DNA of 64,000 nucleotides. Source: Pseudobacillus lumedeiriae. Lineage in GTDB: Bacteria > Bacillota > Bacilli > Bacillales > Domibacillaceae. The DNA lies in assembly GCF_044891285.1 (NCBI RefSeq), contig NZ_JAUIYO010000004.1, positions 155,178 through 219,177 on the forward strand, written 5' to 3'. The first letter of the stretch is position 1. The number at the start of each line of letters is the position of its first letter. Below are positions 26,771-36,557 of the stretch, piece after piece. The position numbers and the translations under genes are program-made. The notes under the pieces were generated by a model. It searched no databases, was not told the DNA's origin, and saw only the letters and a program-made list of their open reading frames with translations.

Positions 26771-28402
26771 TTAAAGAGCTTCAACACGAATAAGTGCTGG
26801 GCGTTTTGAACTCGTTCCCTTTACATAGGTTAACGTCACCGACTTGTTTTGCCACTTCTGATAGTGTTGAGATGTACCATAGGAAACTTCCATGGCGATG
26901 GCTTTTCCTTGTATTATGACTTCAATCGAAGTAGAATCAACAGCCCCAATTACTTTACCACTATGCTGTACAATAAGTTCCGCTGGGACTTTCAATTCGT
27001 TACCGATAAGTACAATCGGCTGCTTCATTTGATTGATCTTCATCAACTGTTCAACACTTGTATTAAAGCGTTCAGCCAACGAATAAATCGTGTCGCCTGC
27101 TGCTACTTTATACGTAGCAGCGGCTATTTTTGCCGGCGCCTGCTTATTACCCATTTGTCTATCGCTTGAATCTCGATTAATCACTAACTTTTGGCCAATC
27201 GATAAAAAAGTAGATGTCAATTCATTATCTTTTAATAACTTTTCAATGGAAACATTATATTTTTTTGATATATTCCATAAACTGTCGCCAGTTTTGACGA
27301 TATAAATGATAGAGGAAGCCGTTTTTGGCTCATTGTTTATTTTTTGGCCGGGTATTTCGCCTGGCTCTTTTTTATTTTCTGCTGGTTTCTCTGTATATAT
27401 AAGTAGCTTTTGTCCAATGGTTAAGCGATCCGATTTTAGATGATTATCCTTCATAATCTTTTCAAACGGCACACCATATTTTTTCCCAGTATTCCAAAGT
27501 GTATCGCCTGACTTCACAATATAAGTAACGACAGAGGAGCCTTTTGCTGGCGGATTGTCCGTTTTTTTATCAGGAGCTGGCTTAGCAGATGTGCCTGCTT
27601 GTTTTGTAATAATGAGCTTCTGCCCGATTTTGAGCGCATCGGATTTTAGCTGATTATCTTTCTTGATCTTATCTACTGTTACACCAAACTTTTTAGACAA
27701 ACTCCAAAGATTGTCACCTGATTGAACAATGTGAATACCCGATGGCGCATTGATCACGAGCTTTACTTCCTGCTCCATTTTTACCGCCGTTCTTCTCTCT
27801 TTTTTTCCTTCTTCATACAAATCGCTTGAACCTAGAACCTTTTTAACCTGTCCCTGCTTAATATTTACATGAGTAGATGCTTCAACTGCCTGTTCAGTCT
27901 TAACTGCAGGTTGATTCACTATCTGTTTATCCTTAAGCTCTCTAGTTTGTCCTGAGACCTTTTCTGTCTCCGCTATATTGGAATTAGTATAAGCATTCTC
28001 CGCTTCTTGTAACTGTGAGCTGGAGGATGATTCCACCCTACTTTCTTCAACTTCTTCCGTTTTCCCAGTCAAGTGCAGCAGCTGTCCATTATTATCCCTA
28101 TACGGAACGATAATCTGCTGTCCAACCTTCAATGAGCTTGTCGTTAAGCCATTTTTTCCTTGAAGCTGCTCAACTGATACCTGATACTTCTTCGCCAATG
28201 AATACAGTGTGTCTCCCGCTTTCACCGTATATGATTCTGCACAGTCACACGCCCCTGCCTCTTTCGGCTGTACAAAAACAGATGCTGCTGTCAGTGACAT
28301 GGCCAAAGTGGCACCAATCAGCTTGGAGTTTCGCTGGTGTTCTTTTATTTTTTTTGATCTGACAATTCGCTCCTGCCGTGTTTCCCCTATAACTTTCATC
28401 AT
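26771..28402 (-). CDS. Secreted protein with five LysM repeats
   Basis: 543 aa. A basic N-terminus and one hydrophobic segment (LIGATLAMSLTAASVFVQ) act as signal peptide or anchor. Five LysM repeats follow, at about residues 58-100, 223-266, 292-335, 364-407 and 430-473, each starting with Y/H-x-V-x-x-GD-x-(L/I)-(W/Y). A Ser/Glu-rich 120-residue spacer separates repeats 1 and 2. The last 70 residues form no known catalytic domain: no NlpC/P60, amidase or glycosidase motif is seen, so it probably binds peptidoglycan without cleaving it. ATG 28402 after AAGGGG. Confidence 0.87.
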   Translation of the reverse strand: MMKVIGETRQERIVRSKKIKEHQRNSKLIGATLAMSLTAASVFVQPKEAGACDCAESYTVKAGDTLYSLAKKYQVSVEQLQGKNGLTTSSLKVGQQIIVPYRDNNGQLLHLTGKTEEVEESRVESSSSSQLQEAENAYTNSNIAETEKVSGQTRELKDKQIVNQPAVKTEQAVEASTHVNIKQGQVKKVLGSSDLYEEGKKERRTAVKMEQEVKLVINAPSGIHIVQSGDNLWSLSKKFGVTVDKIKKDNQLKSDALKIGQKLIITKQAGTSAKPAPDKKTDNPPAKGSSVVTYIVKSGDTLWNTGKKYGVPFEKIMKDNHLKSDRLTIGQKLLIYTEKPAENKKEPGEIPGQKINNEPKTASSIIYIVKTGDSLWNISKKYNVSIEKLLKDNELTSTFLSIGQKLVINRDSSDRQMGNKQAPAKIAAATYKVAAGDTIYSLAERFNTSVEQLMKINQMKQPIVLIGNELKVPAELIVQHSGKVIGAVDSTSIEVIIQGKAIAMEVSYGTSQHYQKWQNKSVTLTYVKGTSSKRPALIRVEAL

Positions 28403-28604
28403 GACTACCCCTTCTTTTCCCCTACAAATGATTTCCCCTTATGAGCGAAAAACCCTGAATAAGATTTACTATTAGAGAAAATATTTCCTACAAAGAGAGA
28501 TATTACAACGAAACAGAAAATTCGACAAATAGACACATAAAAAAAAAGAGCCGATAAAAATAAATCAAATGTCACAGAAACGCAAAAAAGGTAAGCCTGT
28601 TTAA

Positions 28605-28787
28605 CTAGAGAACCTTTTCAAGCATTCTGCTAAAAGACTTACCACTTGTCATATATAAGGAAGAAGGAAGGCAGGAATATTCGATACGGCCAAATGCTCC
28701 TTCTTTTCCTATGAGAAAAAATAACCAATTTTCATGAATATTCATTCCCGGCATTTCTATATAATTATAACTATGAATGCACGTCAT
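28605..28787 (-). CDS. Possible small protein, 60 aa
   Basis: An ORF beginning MTCIHSYNYIEMPGMNIH with AGAGAGGGTGG directly upstream of its ATG at 28787, 35 bases after the EamA stop. It ends MTSGKSFSRMLEKVL. A weak hairpin (AAAAGGT / ACCTTTT) follows. I do not recognise it; it may be a gene remnant. Confidence 0.3.
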   Translation of the reverse strand: MTCIHSYNYIEMPGMNIHENWLFFLIGKEGAFGRIEYSCLPSSLYMTSGKSFSRMLEKVL

Positions 28788-28821
28788 CCACCCTCTCTTT
28801 AGCTGCATGAATTTATTCTTA

Positions 28822-29715
28822 TCACTTACTAGATATTGCTTGTTTATATTGTTTTTTTCGCTGATATGTAGATAGTACGACGCCCCCCACAATAAACAGC
28901 GCCCCTAGCAATTCCACACCTGTAATCGGTTTGTATAGCAATATCAATCCCATAACCATCGCTACAAAAGGCTCCAAGTTAGATAAAATAGAAGCCTTAG
29001 AAGCATCGACGTGTCGAATGTTATGATTCCAAATCAGCGTGACGATGCCGTGTACCACCACAGCAGTGCTGATCAGAAGAGCCCAATCAGACATTTCAAA
29101 GCTTATTCGTAAAGGTGTATCCAGTAAAAAAGCAAACGGGATTGATACAATAAAGCCTGTTATATTCGAATATAAAGTAATGGTCATCGGATCTATCCTT
29201 TGGGAAAGTACTCTTGTGATAATGATCATAATGGCAAATGTGATCATCGTTATGACGATCCATATAAGACCTTTATCCATGTGTACAGATGATAAACTCC
29301 CTTTCGTTACAACGAAGTAAATACCTATAATCGCCACAAAAGACCCTGTCAGCATACGAAGGGTTAATTTTTCTTTTAGAAAAACAGCTGCTAAAAAGCT
29401 TGTTAAAATAGGGGTTGTTGCTAATATTAATGCCGAGGTAGTTGGATCAGCTGTTTGTAATCCTACAAAAAAAGACCACTGATTGATGAATACGCCAATA
29501 ATCCCCAAGGAAACAATGGTGAGTAAATCTGCTTTATTTACTCTTTTAACATGTTTTTTGTAAGAGGATAATCCAACTAAAAATAGCACAATAAATAAAA
29601 GCCTCAACGTCGTTAACAGGGTTGGGGAAAAAGCTTGAACTAAAAGCTTTCCAAAGACAAAGTTGCTTCCCCATACTACTACACAAAAAGTTAGCCACGT
29701 ATAAGCTCTTAACAT
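28822..29715 (-). CDS. EamA/DMT family permease
   Basis: 297-aa membrane protein with ten helices in two EamA halves. VWGSNFVFGKLLVQAFSP in TM1 and ALILATTPILTSFLAAVFLKE in the first half, with NLEPFVAMVMGLILLYKP in the second, are the standard DMT signatures. ATG 29715 six bases after AGAAGGTG. Drug/metabolite exporter of unknown substrate; single gene. Confidence 0.88.
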   Translation of the reverse strand: MLRAYTWLTFCVVVWGSNFVFGKLLVQAFSPTLLTTLRLLFIVLFLVGLSSYKKHVKRVNKADLLTIVSLGIIGVFINQWSFFVGLQTADPTTSALILATTPILTSFLAAVFLKEKLTLRMLTGSFVAIIGIYFVVTKGSLSSVHMDKGLIWIVITMITFAIMIIITRVLSQRIDPMTITLYSNITGFIVSIPFAFLLDTPLRISFEMSDWALLISTAVVVHGIVTLIWNHNIRHVDASKASILSNLEPFVAMVMGLILLYKPITGVELLGALFIVGGVVLSTYQRKKQYKQAISSK

Positions 29716-29973
29716 ATATATCACCTTCTCTATATCAAAAAAGCTAACTGTCCTATTTTAAACTTAGCCGTATGCTCTGTATACATTTTTGTTTAGTTAT
29801 GAAGGCAGGCTTATTTACACGACATTTTCCAAATGTTATAAATACAAACACAAACAGGATGGATAAAAGAATGCCCCCTGCCAGCTCCGGCAATAGGGAG
29901 CAGAGCCATACTAATGTTTGGAATAGCTTGTGTTAAAATTAATTCAGTACATATATAAAGGAGATGAATGTAG

Positions 29974-31206
29974 ATGAAAAAAGAAATCATTAACAGATTT
30001 ACATCCTATGTAAAAGTGGACACGCAATCAGATGAAAACAGTTCCACAACTCCTTCTACTCCCGGGCAATGGACACTATTGCGCATGCTGGAGGCAGAGC
30101 TAAATGAAATTGGAATGAAGGAAGTAACGGTAGATGAAAATGGCTACCTCATGGCTACTTTACCGGCTAATACAGACAAGAACGTGCCGGTGATTGGCTT
30201 TTTAGCACACGTGGACACTGCAACGGACTTTACAGGGGCTAATGTAAATCCACAAGTAGTGGAAAGTTACGACGGCAAAGACATCGTACTGAGCGAAGCA
30301 CAATCCATTATTTTATCACCAGCAGATTTCCCCGAGCTTCCTCAATACCACGGACACACACTCATTACAACGGACGGCACAACATTACTTGGGGCAGACA
30401 ACAAAGCCGGGATCGCTGAGATTATGACCGCAATGTCCTACTTAATTAAACACCCGGAAATCAAACATGGAAAGATCCGTGTGGCCTTCACACCCGATGA
30501 AGAAATAGGAAGAGGCCCTCATAAATTTGATGTTGATGCATTTAACGCTGCATTTGCTTACACAATAGATGGCGGACCGCTCGGAGAACTTCAATATGAA
30601 AGCTTTAATGCAGCCGGCGCTAAAGTCACTGTTTACGGCAAAAATGTACATCCCGGTTCAGCCAAAGGAAAAATGGTCCACTCAGCGAAGATTGCTATGG
30701 AATTACACGGAACGCTGCCGGCCGATGAAGCACCTGAATACACGGAAGGCTATGAAGGCTTCTATCATCTTATTGCGATCAGCGGCGACGTAGAAAAAAC
30801 AGAGATGCAATACATTATCCGCGACCATGACAAAGACCAGTTCCAAACACGAAAACAAACATTTAGCAGCATCGTGAAAGATTTACAGGATAAATATGGT
30901 CAAAATCGAATTTCCCTGGAAATGAACGATCAATACTACAATATGAGAGAGAAAATTGAACCAGTGAAAGAAGTCGTTGAGATCGCTTACGAGGCTATGA
31001 AAAACTTAGGCATCGAACCGATCGTTGAACCAATCCGCGGCGGCACAGACGGCTCTCAGCTTTCCTATATGGGTCTACCGACACCTAACATTTTTACAGG
31101 CGGAGAAAATTTCCACGGCCGCTTTGAATATATTTCTGTCGATAACATGGAGAAAGCAGTAAATGTCATTGTGGAAATCGTTAAGTTATTTGAAGAAAAA
31201 GCTTGA
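29974..31206 (+). CDS. pepT: Peptidase T (tripeptide aminopeptidase)
   Basis: Zinc M20 metallopeptidase removing the N-terminal residue from tripeptides in the cytoplasm. 410 aa, the usual length. Metal and catalytic motifs: FLAHVDTATDF (His, Asp), LLGADNKAGIAEIM (bridging Asp), FTPDEEIGRGP (general base Glu and metal Glu), YTIDGGPLGEL and a final FTGGENFHGRFEYI. ATG 29974 after AAAGGAG. A hairpin further down may terminate it. Confidence 0.96.
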   Translation: MKKEIINRFTSYVKVDTQSDENSSTTPSTPGQWTLLRMLEAELNEIGMKEVTVDENGYLMATLPANTDKNVPVIGFLAHVDTATDFTGANVNPQVVESYDGKDIVLSEAQSIILSPADFPELPQYHGHTLITTDGTTLLGADNKAGIAEIMTAMSYLIKHPEIKHGKIRVAFTPDEEIGRGPHKFDVDAFNAAFAYTIDGGPLGELQYESFNAAGAKVTVYGKNVHPGSAKGKMVHSAKIAMELHGTLPADEAPEYTEGYEGFYHLIAISGDVEKTEMQYIIRDHDKDQFQTRKQTFSSIVKDLQDKYGQNRISLEMNDQYYNMREKIEPVKEVVEIAYEAMKNLGIEPIVEPIRGGTDGSQLSYMGLPTPNIFTGGENFHGRFEYISVDNMEKAVNVIVEIVKLFEEKA

Positions 31207-31387
31207 TGGATCGAAGGCTATACTTAGCTTTGCATGAAAATCAGTCAGCTGAAATCAGTTCCTATACAGCAAAGATGATTTTAGACACCTTTTGACTAAT
31301 TAAAGAGGGTTACAAAGCTTGAGGAGGAGCGGGTGAACTAGAGAATTTATGAGTAATGAAGCAATCAGGCGCTTTTCAACGATCTTT

Positions 31388-31437
31388 GGGGCCGTCCTAC
31401 AGTAAGAAAAATCCACTTGTAGAACCGCCCCTTTTCC
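31388..31437 (+). terminator. Possible terminator downstream of pepT
   Basis: GGGGCCGTCCTACA / TGTAGAACCGCCCC hairpin followed by TTTTCC, 180 bases after pepT. On the minus strand it lacks a T-tract. The rest of 31207-31482 shows nothing else. Confidence 0.5.
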
Positions 31438-31482
31438 TTGCATTCTGCATTTGGCGGGATCAATGGCTCTAACTGCCACTCA

Positions 31483-32814
31483 TTAACTTCCTATTGATTT
31501 AATGTCTCCCTTACTGTTTTCTCCTTGAACTGAGTCAGTCTGGCGAATATTGATCCATCTAACTGAAATGGCACTGACGACTCCTGCAAACACAACGTAA
31601 AGTGTTAATAAAAGCGGGCTGCCATTATTGTAGTTAAGTAAGGTGGTTGCAATAATGGGTGTGAGTCCACCAGCAAAGATGCCGGAAAACTGATAGACAA
31701 AAGACATACCGGTATACCTGACTCTCGCATCAAATAATTCTGCAAACAACGCGGCTTCAGGACCATAAACGGCTGCGTAAAAAATACCAAATGGAATGAT
31801 AATAGATAGCCAAATCATTGTGACATTGCCACCGCTTTGGGACATGATCCAAAATGCCGGTAATGCGGAAAGACCTGTCACTAGGCTTCCAATCCAATAT
31901 GTGCGGGTTCTTCCGATACGGTCGGAGACATGGCCAAACAATGGAATAAAGAAACACATGACGAAGGCTGCGAGTGAAACCCCTATTAAAGCATCTGTCC
32001 GGGAAATTTGCAGCGTGCTTGTCAAATACGTAATCGAAAATACTCCCATTACATTGAAGAACACGCCGTCAATATATCTTGCGCCCATCCCCGCGATCAC
32101 ATTACTTGTGTTATTGTGCCACATTTCTTTGATCGGCATTTTCGATTCCTTTTCTGTACCTTTTACCTCTGCAAACTCTGGCGATTCGGATACATTTAAT
32201 CGAATCCACATGCCTAAAAAAATGAGAGCGGCACTTAAAGCAAACGCGAGACGCCAGCCCCATGCCATGAATTGCCCTTCTGATAAAGAGAAGGAAAGGA
32301 GTCCAACTACTCCAGAAGCAAGCAGTAAACCAATAGATAAACCAATCTGTGGAAAGCTTGCGTAAAATCCTTTTCTTTCAGCAGGAGCATGTTCATATGC
32401 CATAAGCACGGCACCCCCCCACTCACCTCCTAAACCAATTCCCTGCATCACCCGCAAGAAGAGAAGGCAGATCGGGGCCCATATACCAATTTGTTCATAT
32501 GTGGGAATAAATGCAATGAGCACAGTACTGCCGCCCATGATCGATAACGTAAGAATAAGCATGCTTTTTCTGCCTAGCTTGTCTCCAAAATGCCCAAAAA
32601 TAATGCCTCCGATCGGACGGGCAACAAAACCAACGGCGAAAGTAACGTAAGCTAACAATGTAGATACAAAAGGATCATCTGCGGGAAAGTACAAATGATT
32701 AAATACAATCCCTGCTACGACTCCGTATAAGAAAAAGTCATACCACTCAATTGTAGAACCTATTAAACTGGCACCAACGACACGCCTCAGCATCTTTCCC
32801 TCTACTTTGCTCAT
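31483..32814 (-). CDS. MFS transporter, metabolite:H+ symporter (MHS) type
   Basis: 443 aa, 12 helices. N-terminal SLIGSTIEWYDFFLYGVVAG and FGDKLGRKSML between TM2 and TM3 are MHS hallmarks (ProP, ShiA, KgtP, CitH group), with FGHVSDRIGRTRTYW after TM8. ATG 32814 after GAGGTGGG. MHS proteins carry organic acids or betaines. The upstream Fe-ADH gene and sigma-54 promoter suggest the pair imports and oxidises a hydroxy-compound. A perfect cre site in front of it indicates CcpA control. Confidence 0.88.
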   Translation of the reverse strand: MSKVEGKMLRRVVGASLIGSTIEWYDFFLYGVVAGIVFNHLYFPADDPFVSTLLAYVTFAVGFVARPIGGIIFGHFGDKLGRKSMLILTLSIMGGSTVLIAFIPTYEQIGIWAPICLLFLRVMQGIGLGGEWGGAVLMAYEHAPAERKGFYASFPQIGLSIGLLLASGVVGLLSFSLSEGQFMAWGWRLAFALSAALIFLGMWIRLNVSESPEFAEVKGTEKESKMPIKEMWHNNTSNVIAGMGARYIDGVFFNVMGVFSITYLTSTLQISRTDALIGVSLAAFVMCFFIPLFGHVSDRIGRTRTYWIGSLVTGLSALPAFWIMSQSGGNVTMIWLSIIIPFGIFYAAVYGPEAALFAELFDARVRYTGMSFVYQFSGIFAGGLTPIIATTLLNYNNGSPLLLTLYVVFAGVVSAISVRWINIRQTDSVQGENSKGDIKSIGS

Positions 32815-32881
32815 TGTTTTCCCACCTCATTTTTATAATCAAACAAGATTATTACCAACGGCTCGTGTTCAAGTGATACTT

Positions 32882-32895
32882 AGCAAGCGCTTACA
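32882..32895 (-). promoter_or_regulatory. CcpA cre site
   Basis: Minus strand TGTAAGCGCTTGCT matches the cre consensus TGWAARCGYTWNCW at all positions. It lies in the ADH-MHS intergenic space, about 70 bases before the MHS start, and would block elongation or a local promoter when glucose is present. Confidence 0.8.
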
Positions 32896-32922
32896 AACAG
32901 TAATGAGCAATAAAATGATTGA

Positions 32923-34131
32923 CTAGTTGTTTAGCAGTGTTTTCTCATTCTTTGTACTGCCCGCTGCTGCAACTTTTTCTGCCAACATCTGATAAATGAG
33001 CGCTACATCATGCTCAACAGGCACTTTTCTATTCGTAGCAATCCCATTTCCCGAGAGAGTATCGGCCACAAGAACTGGGATCGCTTCAATCAACCGTTGG
33101 GGCTGAATGTATTTTTTTGCATCATTCCAAATTCCAAAAGCCTCATTATAATTTTCAATTATTTTGATAGCGTTTTGTGCCAATTTCTCCGTGTCGAGCG
33201 ACGCATCTTCTCCAAGAGCAACAGCGACTTCAGCATAACGCTCTTTACAAGACTCTAATCCGAACTTCATGACAAAAGGAAGCAACAGCGCAACACTTAA
33301 TCCATGAGGAATATGAAATTGTGCTCCAAGCGGTCTTCCAGCTGCATGCGCTAGATTTGTAGATGCATTCGAGAACGCAATACCTGCATAGCAGCTAGCC
33401 AGGATCATTTCTTTACGTAAATCGCTGTCTTTTCCATTTTCGTACACTCCGGACAAAGATTGACCTATTTTACGGATTGCTTCAAGAGCGAACAAATCAG
33501 TCATTTCAGAAGCCCGATTGGATACGTACCCTTCAATCGCATGAGTCAAAGCATCCAACCCAGTATACACAGTAAAATTAGGAGGAAGACTGAGGGTCAA
33601 TTCAGGATCTAGTACAGCGGCATCTGGTATTAATTGCGGGTGACCAGGATTCATTTTCACATTCGTTTCAGGGTCTGTAATCACCATTACTTTTGTTGCT
33701 TCCGATCCCGTGCCTGCTGTTGTAGGAACTGCGAGTAACGGCAAACGATTTAACTGTAAAAGTTGTGGAATCTCGCTCCACCCTATGCCGTCGTTTCCTC
33801 CAAATACAGCTACTGCTTTCGCTAAATCAATAGCGCTTCCTCCCCCGATCCCAATGACACAGTCTCCTTGAAACGCTTGTAATTGACTGACGGCTTCCTC
33901 TACATTTTCTGTTGTTGGCTCGCCTGAATAGTTACTAAAAAAGGAACTTTCCATCCCTTTTTTCAAAAGAACCCCCGCTATTCTTTCATGTAAATTAACA
34001 GGCGGGTGAGCTAAAAAAGAATCTATAATAACAAACACTCTACTTCCGCCCTTTGCTGTTACTAGTTCATCTAAACGTTCTACTGCTCCATTTTCCACTA
34101 AAATATGTCTTGGCAAATCAAGTACTGGCAT
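32923..34131 (-). CDS. Iron-containing alcohol dehydrogenase
   Basis: 402-aa cytoplasmic group III alcohol dehydrogenase. Nucleotide site GIGGGSAIDLAKAVAV (about 95-110), AVPTTAGTGSEATKVMVI, and metal ligands in GLDALTHAIEGYVS (Asp and His), NLAHAAGRPLGAQ (His) and FHIPHGLSVAL (His). The four-ligand pattern is intact. ATG 34131 after GAGAGATTC. Transcribed from a -24/-12 promoter 85 bases upstream and divergent from a sigma-54 activator, so it is induced by its substrate. Possible substrates include 4-hydroxybutyrate-like or diol compounds; not decidable here. Confidence 0.88.
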   Translation of the reverse strand: MPVLDLPRHILVENGAVERLDELVTAKGGSRVFVIIDSFLAHPPVNLHERIAGVLLKKGMESSFFSNYSGEPTTENVEEAVSQLQAFQGDCVIGIGGGSAIDLAKAVAVFGGNDGIGWSEIPQLLQLNRLPLLAVPTTAGTGSEATKVMVITDPETNVKMNPGHPQLIPDAAVLDPELTLSLPPNFTVYTGLDALTHAIEGYVSNRASEMTDLFALEAIRKIGQSLSGVYENGKDSDLRKEMILASCYAGIAFSNASTNLAHAAGRPLGAQFHIPHGLSVALLLPFVMKFGLESCKERYAEVAVALGEDASLDTEKLAQNAIKIIENYNEAFGIWNDAKKYIQPQRLIEAIPVLVADTLSGNGIATNRKVPVEHDVALIYQMLAEKVAAAGSTKNEKTLLNN

Positions 34132-34214
34132 CTGAATCTCTCCTTTTTGTAATAAATTAGTAGTTATCCATTATCTGCTTTTCTCACAGAAAAGGATCTC
34201 TTACTATTACTTAA

Positions 34215-34230
34215 TACAAGATCCATGCCA
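34215..34230 (-). promoter_or_regulatory. Sigma-54 (-24/-12) promoter of the Fe-ADH operon
   Basis: Minus strand TGGCATGGATCTTGTA against consensus TGGCAYGN4TTGCW: all -24 positions match and the -12 has TTGT. About 85 bases before the ADH start. Confidence 0.75.
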
Positions 34231-34250
34231 ATGACTGAATATTGACAACA

Positions 34251-34277
34251 ATATGAATATTTGTTAAGTATTCATAT
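34251..34277. promoter_or_regulatory. Candidate enhancer (UAS) for the sigma-54 activator
   Basis: Perfect inverted repeat ATATGAATA N9 TATTCATAT, centred about 40 bases upstream of the ADH -24 element and about 75 bases from the divergent activator start. Confidence 0.6.
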
Positions 34278-34341
34278 AGAGTGGTGCCGTTTTAATACCA
34301 TAGTGGTGATAAAATGACTACATAAAAAAGGAGAGTGTCGT

Positions 34342-35796
34342 ATGAATGCTACGATAGACGAACTAATTGAAAAGGTAAAACAATTAGAAGAAACGAATGA
34401 ACAAATGCGGACAATCATTAATTTTTCCTCTGACGGCCTTTATGTAGTAGATCATCAAGGTGTTACCTTGGCAGTAAACAAAGCGTACGAAGAAATGACC
34501 GGCATATCCCGGAATGAAGTGGTTGGAAAGAACATTAAAGATCTAGTCTTTGTTGAGTATTTTGACCGTTCTGCTGCTTATATGGCTTTACAATCAAAAC
34601 AAACAACGACAATTATGCAGAAGATAAAAAAAAGGAAATACTTTGTGGCAACCGCTACCCCCGTCTTCGATAATGAAAAAAGTGAAGATCGGAAAGTGAA
34701 AATGGTCGTGACAAGCGTGCGGGATTTAACTTATTTAAACCATTTGCAAAACCAAATAAGAGCAGAACAAAAGAACACAAGGTCCTCCACAAATAAAGAA
34801 CACTCTCCCGTCGTTTTTAAGAGTCCACAGATGACAAGCCTAGTCAAACAAGCTAAAAAGATTGCTGCCTTTCCTACACCAGTGCTCATCACAGGGCCAT
34901 CCGGAACCGGCAAAGAAGTCCTGGCTAGCTTTATTCATGAACACAGCCCGCAAAAAGAACAACCTTTCGTCAAGGTCAATTGCGCAGCCATTCCCCCGGA
35001 ATTATTCGAATCTGAATTGTTTGGCTTCAGCGGCGGCTCATTCACAGGCGCTAGAAAAGAAGGCAAACCAGGGCTCTTTGAACAAGCCGACAAAGGTACT
35101 ATTTTACTCGATGAAATCGGTGAACTTCCTTTACCAATGCAGGTGAAATTACTGCGTGTCCTACAAGATCAATCTATTACTCGAGTCGGCGATGTTAAAC
35201 CAAAGCGACTTTCTTTTCGACTAATCTGTTCTACTAATCAAGACTTACGAGAACTTGTCTATCACAAGCAGTTTCGAGAAGATTTATGGTACCGCATTAA
35301 TGTTGTCCACTTAGCCATGCAGCCGCTATCACAAAGAACAGACGACATTCCTCCATTAATAGACTACTACCTGCAAAAGCTATGTCGTAAATACTATTTG
35401 GATAAACATATTTCATCTGATACTTTATCTATTTTAACGCATTATCCATGGCCTGGAAATATTAGAGAGTTAAAAAATATTATTGAATTTCTCGTTGTTT
35501 CTACAACATCGACTACTATCACTCCACATGATCTGCCGGAACATATGAGAGAGCATGGCCGGTACGAACCTTCACCTTTTGAACATGATAGGGAAATTCC
35601 CGATTCCATCATGTCAGCTTATGATCACCCTAATTTAAAAGAAGCATTAGCTTTATTTGAATCACAGAAAATATTGAGCGCTCTCCATTCTTCCAAAAGT
35701 ATACGTTCCGCCGCTAAGTTGCTCGATATTGACCATGCGAACTTAATCCGTAGAATGAAACGGCTCAATATTACATATCGTTCTAAAGACAGCTAA
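34342..35796 (+). CDS. Sigma-54-dependent transcriptional activator (PAS, AAA+, HTH)
   Basis: 484 aa. N-terminal PAS domain (about 20-130; FSSDGLYVVDHQGVTLAVN), AAA+ domain with Walker A GPSGTGKE (185-192), the sigma-54 contact loop GSFTGA (232-237, Ser for the usual Ala), Walker B TILLDEIGE, and a C-terminal Fis-type HTH (SIRSAAKLLDIDHANLIRRM). ATG 34342 after AAAAAGGAGAG. It should activate the divergent ADH-MHS operon when its PAS domain senses the inducer. Confidence 0.92.
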   Translation: MNATIDELIEKVKQLEETNEQMRTIINFSSDGLYVVDHQGVTLAVNKAYEEMTGISRNEVVGKNIKDLVFVEYFDRSAAYMALQSKQTTTIMQKIKKRKYFVATATPVFDNEKSEDRKVKMVVTSVRDLTYLNHLQNQIRAEQKNTRSSTNKEHSPVVFKSPQMTSLVKQAKKIAAFPTPVLITGPSGTGKEVLASFIHEHSPQKEQPFVKVNCAAIPPELFESELFGFSGGSFTGARKEGKPGLFEQADKGTILLDEIGELPLPMQVKLLRVLQDQSITRVGDVKPKRLSFRLICSTNQDLRELVYHKQFREDLWYRINVVHLAMQPLSQRTDDIPPLIDYYLQKLCRKYYLDKHISSDTLSILTHYPWPGNIRELKNIIEFLVVSTTSTTITPHDLPEHMREHGRYEPSPFEHDREIPDSIMSAYDHPNLKEALALFESQKILSALHSSKSIRSAAKLLDIDHANLIRRMKRLNITYRSKDS

Positions 35797-35800
35797 TGAT

Positions 35801-36520
35801 TTAGTTCCAGCTATCCAACAACAAATAAATACCCGTAAAAATTAAAAGACCATATAAAAAAATACGAAACATTTGCTGATTGATCCGAGCGAACAGCAGC
35901 TGTCCCAAAAACAAGCCGGCTAGAACAACGGGCAAAGCAACAGCACTTGACACCCAAATACCTTTCGACGTACCGGCAAATAAAAGCTGAACGATCAAGC
36001 TTGCGGGATAAATGAATAAATAAAAAGCAAGAGTCGTCGCCCGCAGTTTTTCTTTGCTGGTATGTATGCTGGAAAAATACAGCAAGACGGGCGGTCCCGG
36101 CATGCCAATACTCGTTGTCAGCACGCCGGACAAACCGCCTGTCACCAAATCTCTTACTTTCGTTTGAGAGATACGGAATTGAAGTATTAACAAGAGTGTT
36201 AATACTAAAACAATCACACTGACGCCAATCTTTAGCTTATTAATATCTGCTACCAGAAAAATAACGATTCCTATTGGCAGACCAGCCGCACTTCCGACTA
36301 TAAGTCTTTTCACTAACGTAACATCCATATCTTTTTTTATTTTGCGAATAAGTACACAGGAAATGACGAACGAGAGAATCAAATTCAGTTGGATGGCTTC
36401 TCTGGGCTCGAATAATAACAGCAAAAAAGGTGTCGCCATAATCGAAAAACCAAAACCTGTACTCGTCTGTAAAAAAGACGCAAATAGAATAATCAAGGCG
36501 AATAAAATAAATGATCCCAA
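35801..36520 (-). CDS. TauE/SafE (sulfite exporter-like) membrane protein
   Basis: 239 aa, eight hydrophobic segments. QTSTGFGFSIMATPFLLLL at the N-terminus and GGLSGVLTTSIGMPGPPVLL at mid-protein are the two TauE/SafE repeats. TTG start at 36520 after GGAGGTGG. It is the last gene of a three-gene minus-strand unit with an XdhC and a MobA-like gene. TauE proteins move sulfonates, sulfite or organic acids; the function here is open. Confidence 0.83.
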   Translation of the reverse strand: MGSFILFALIILFASFLQTSTGFGFSIMATPFLLLLFEPREAIQLNLILSFVISCVLIRKIKKDMDVTLVKRLIVGSAAGLPIGIVIFLVADINKLKIGVSVIVLVLTLLLILQFRISQTKVRDLVTGGLSGVLTTSIGMPGPPVLLYFSSIHTSKEKLRATTLAFYLFIYPASLIVQLLFAGTSKGIWVSSAVALPVVLAGLFLGQLLFARINQQMFRIFLYGLLIFTGIYLLLDSWN

Positions 36521-36557
36521 TTAACCACCTCCACGCTTGTTTAGTTTTTTAATAATC

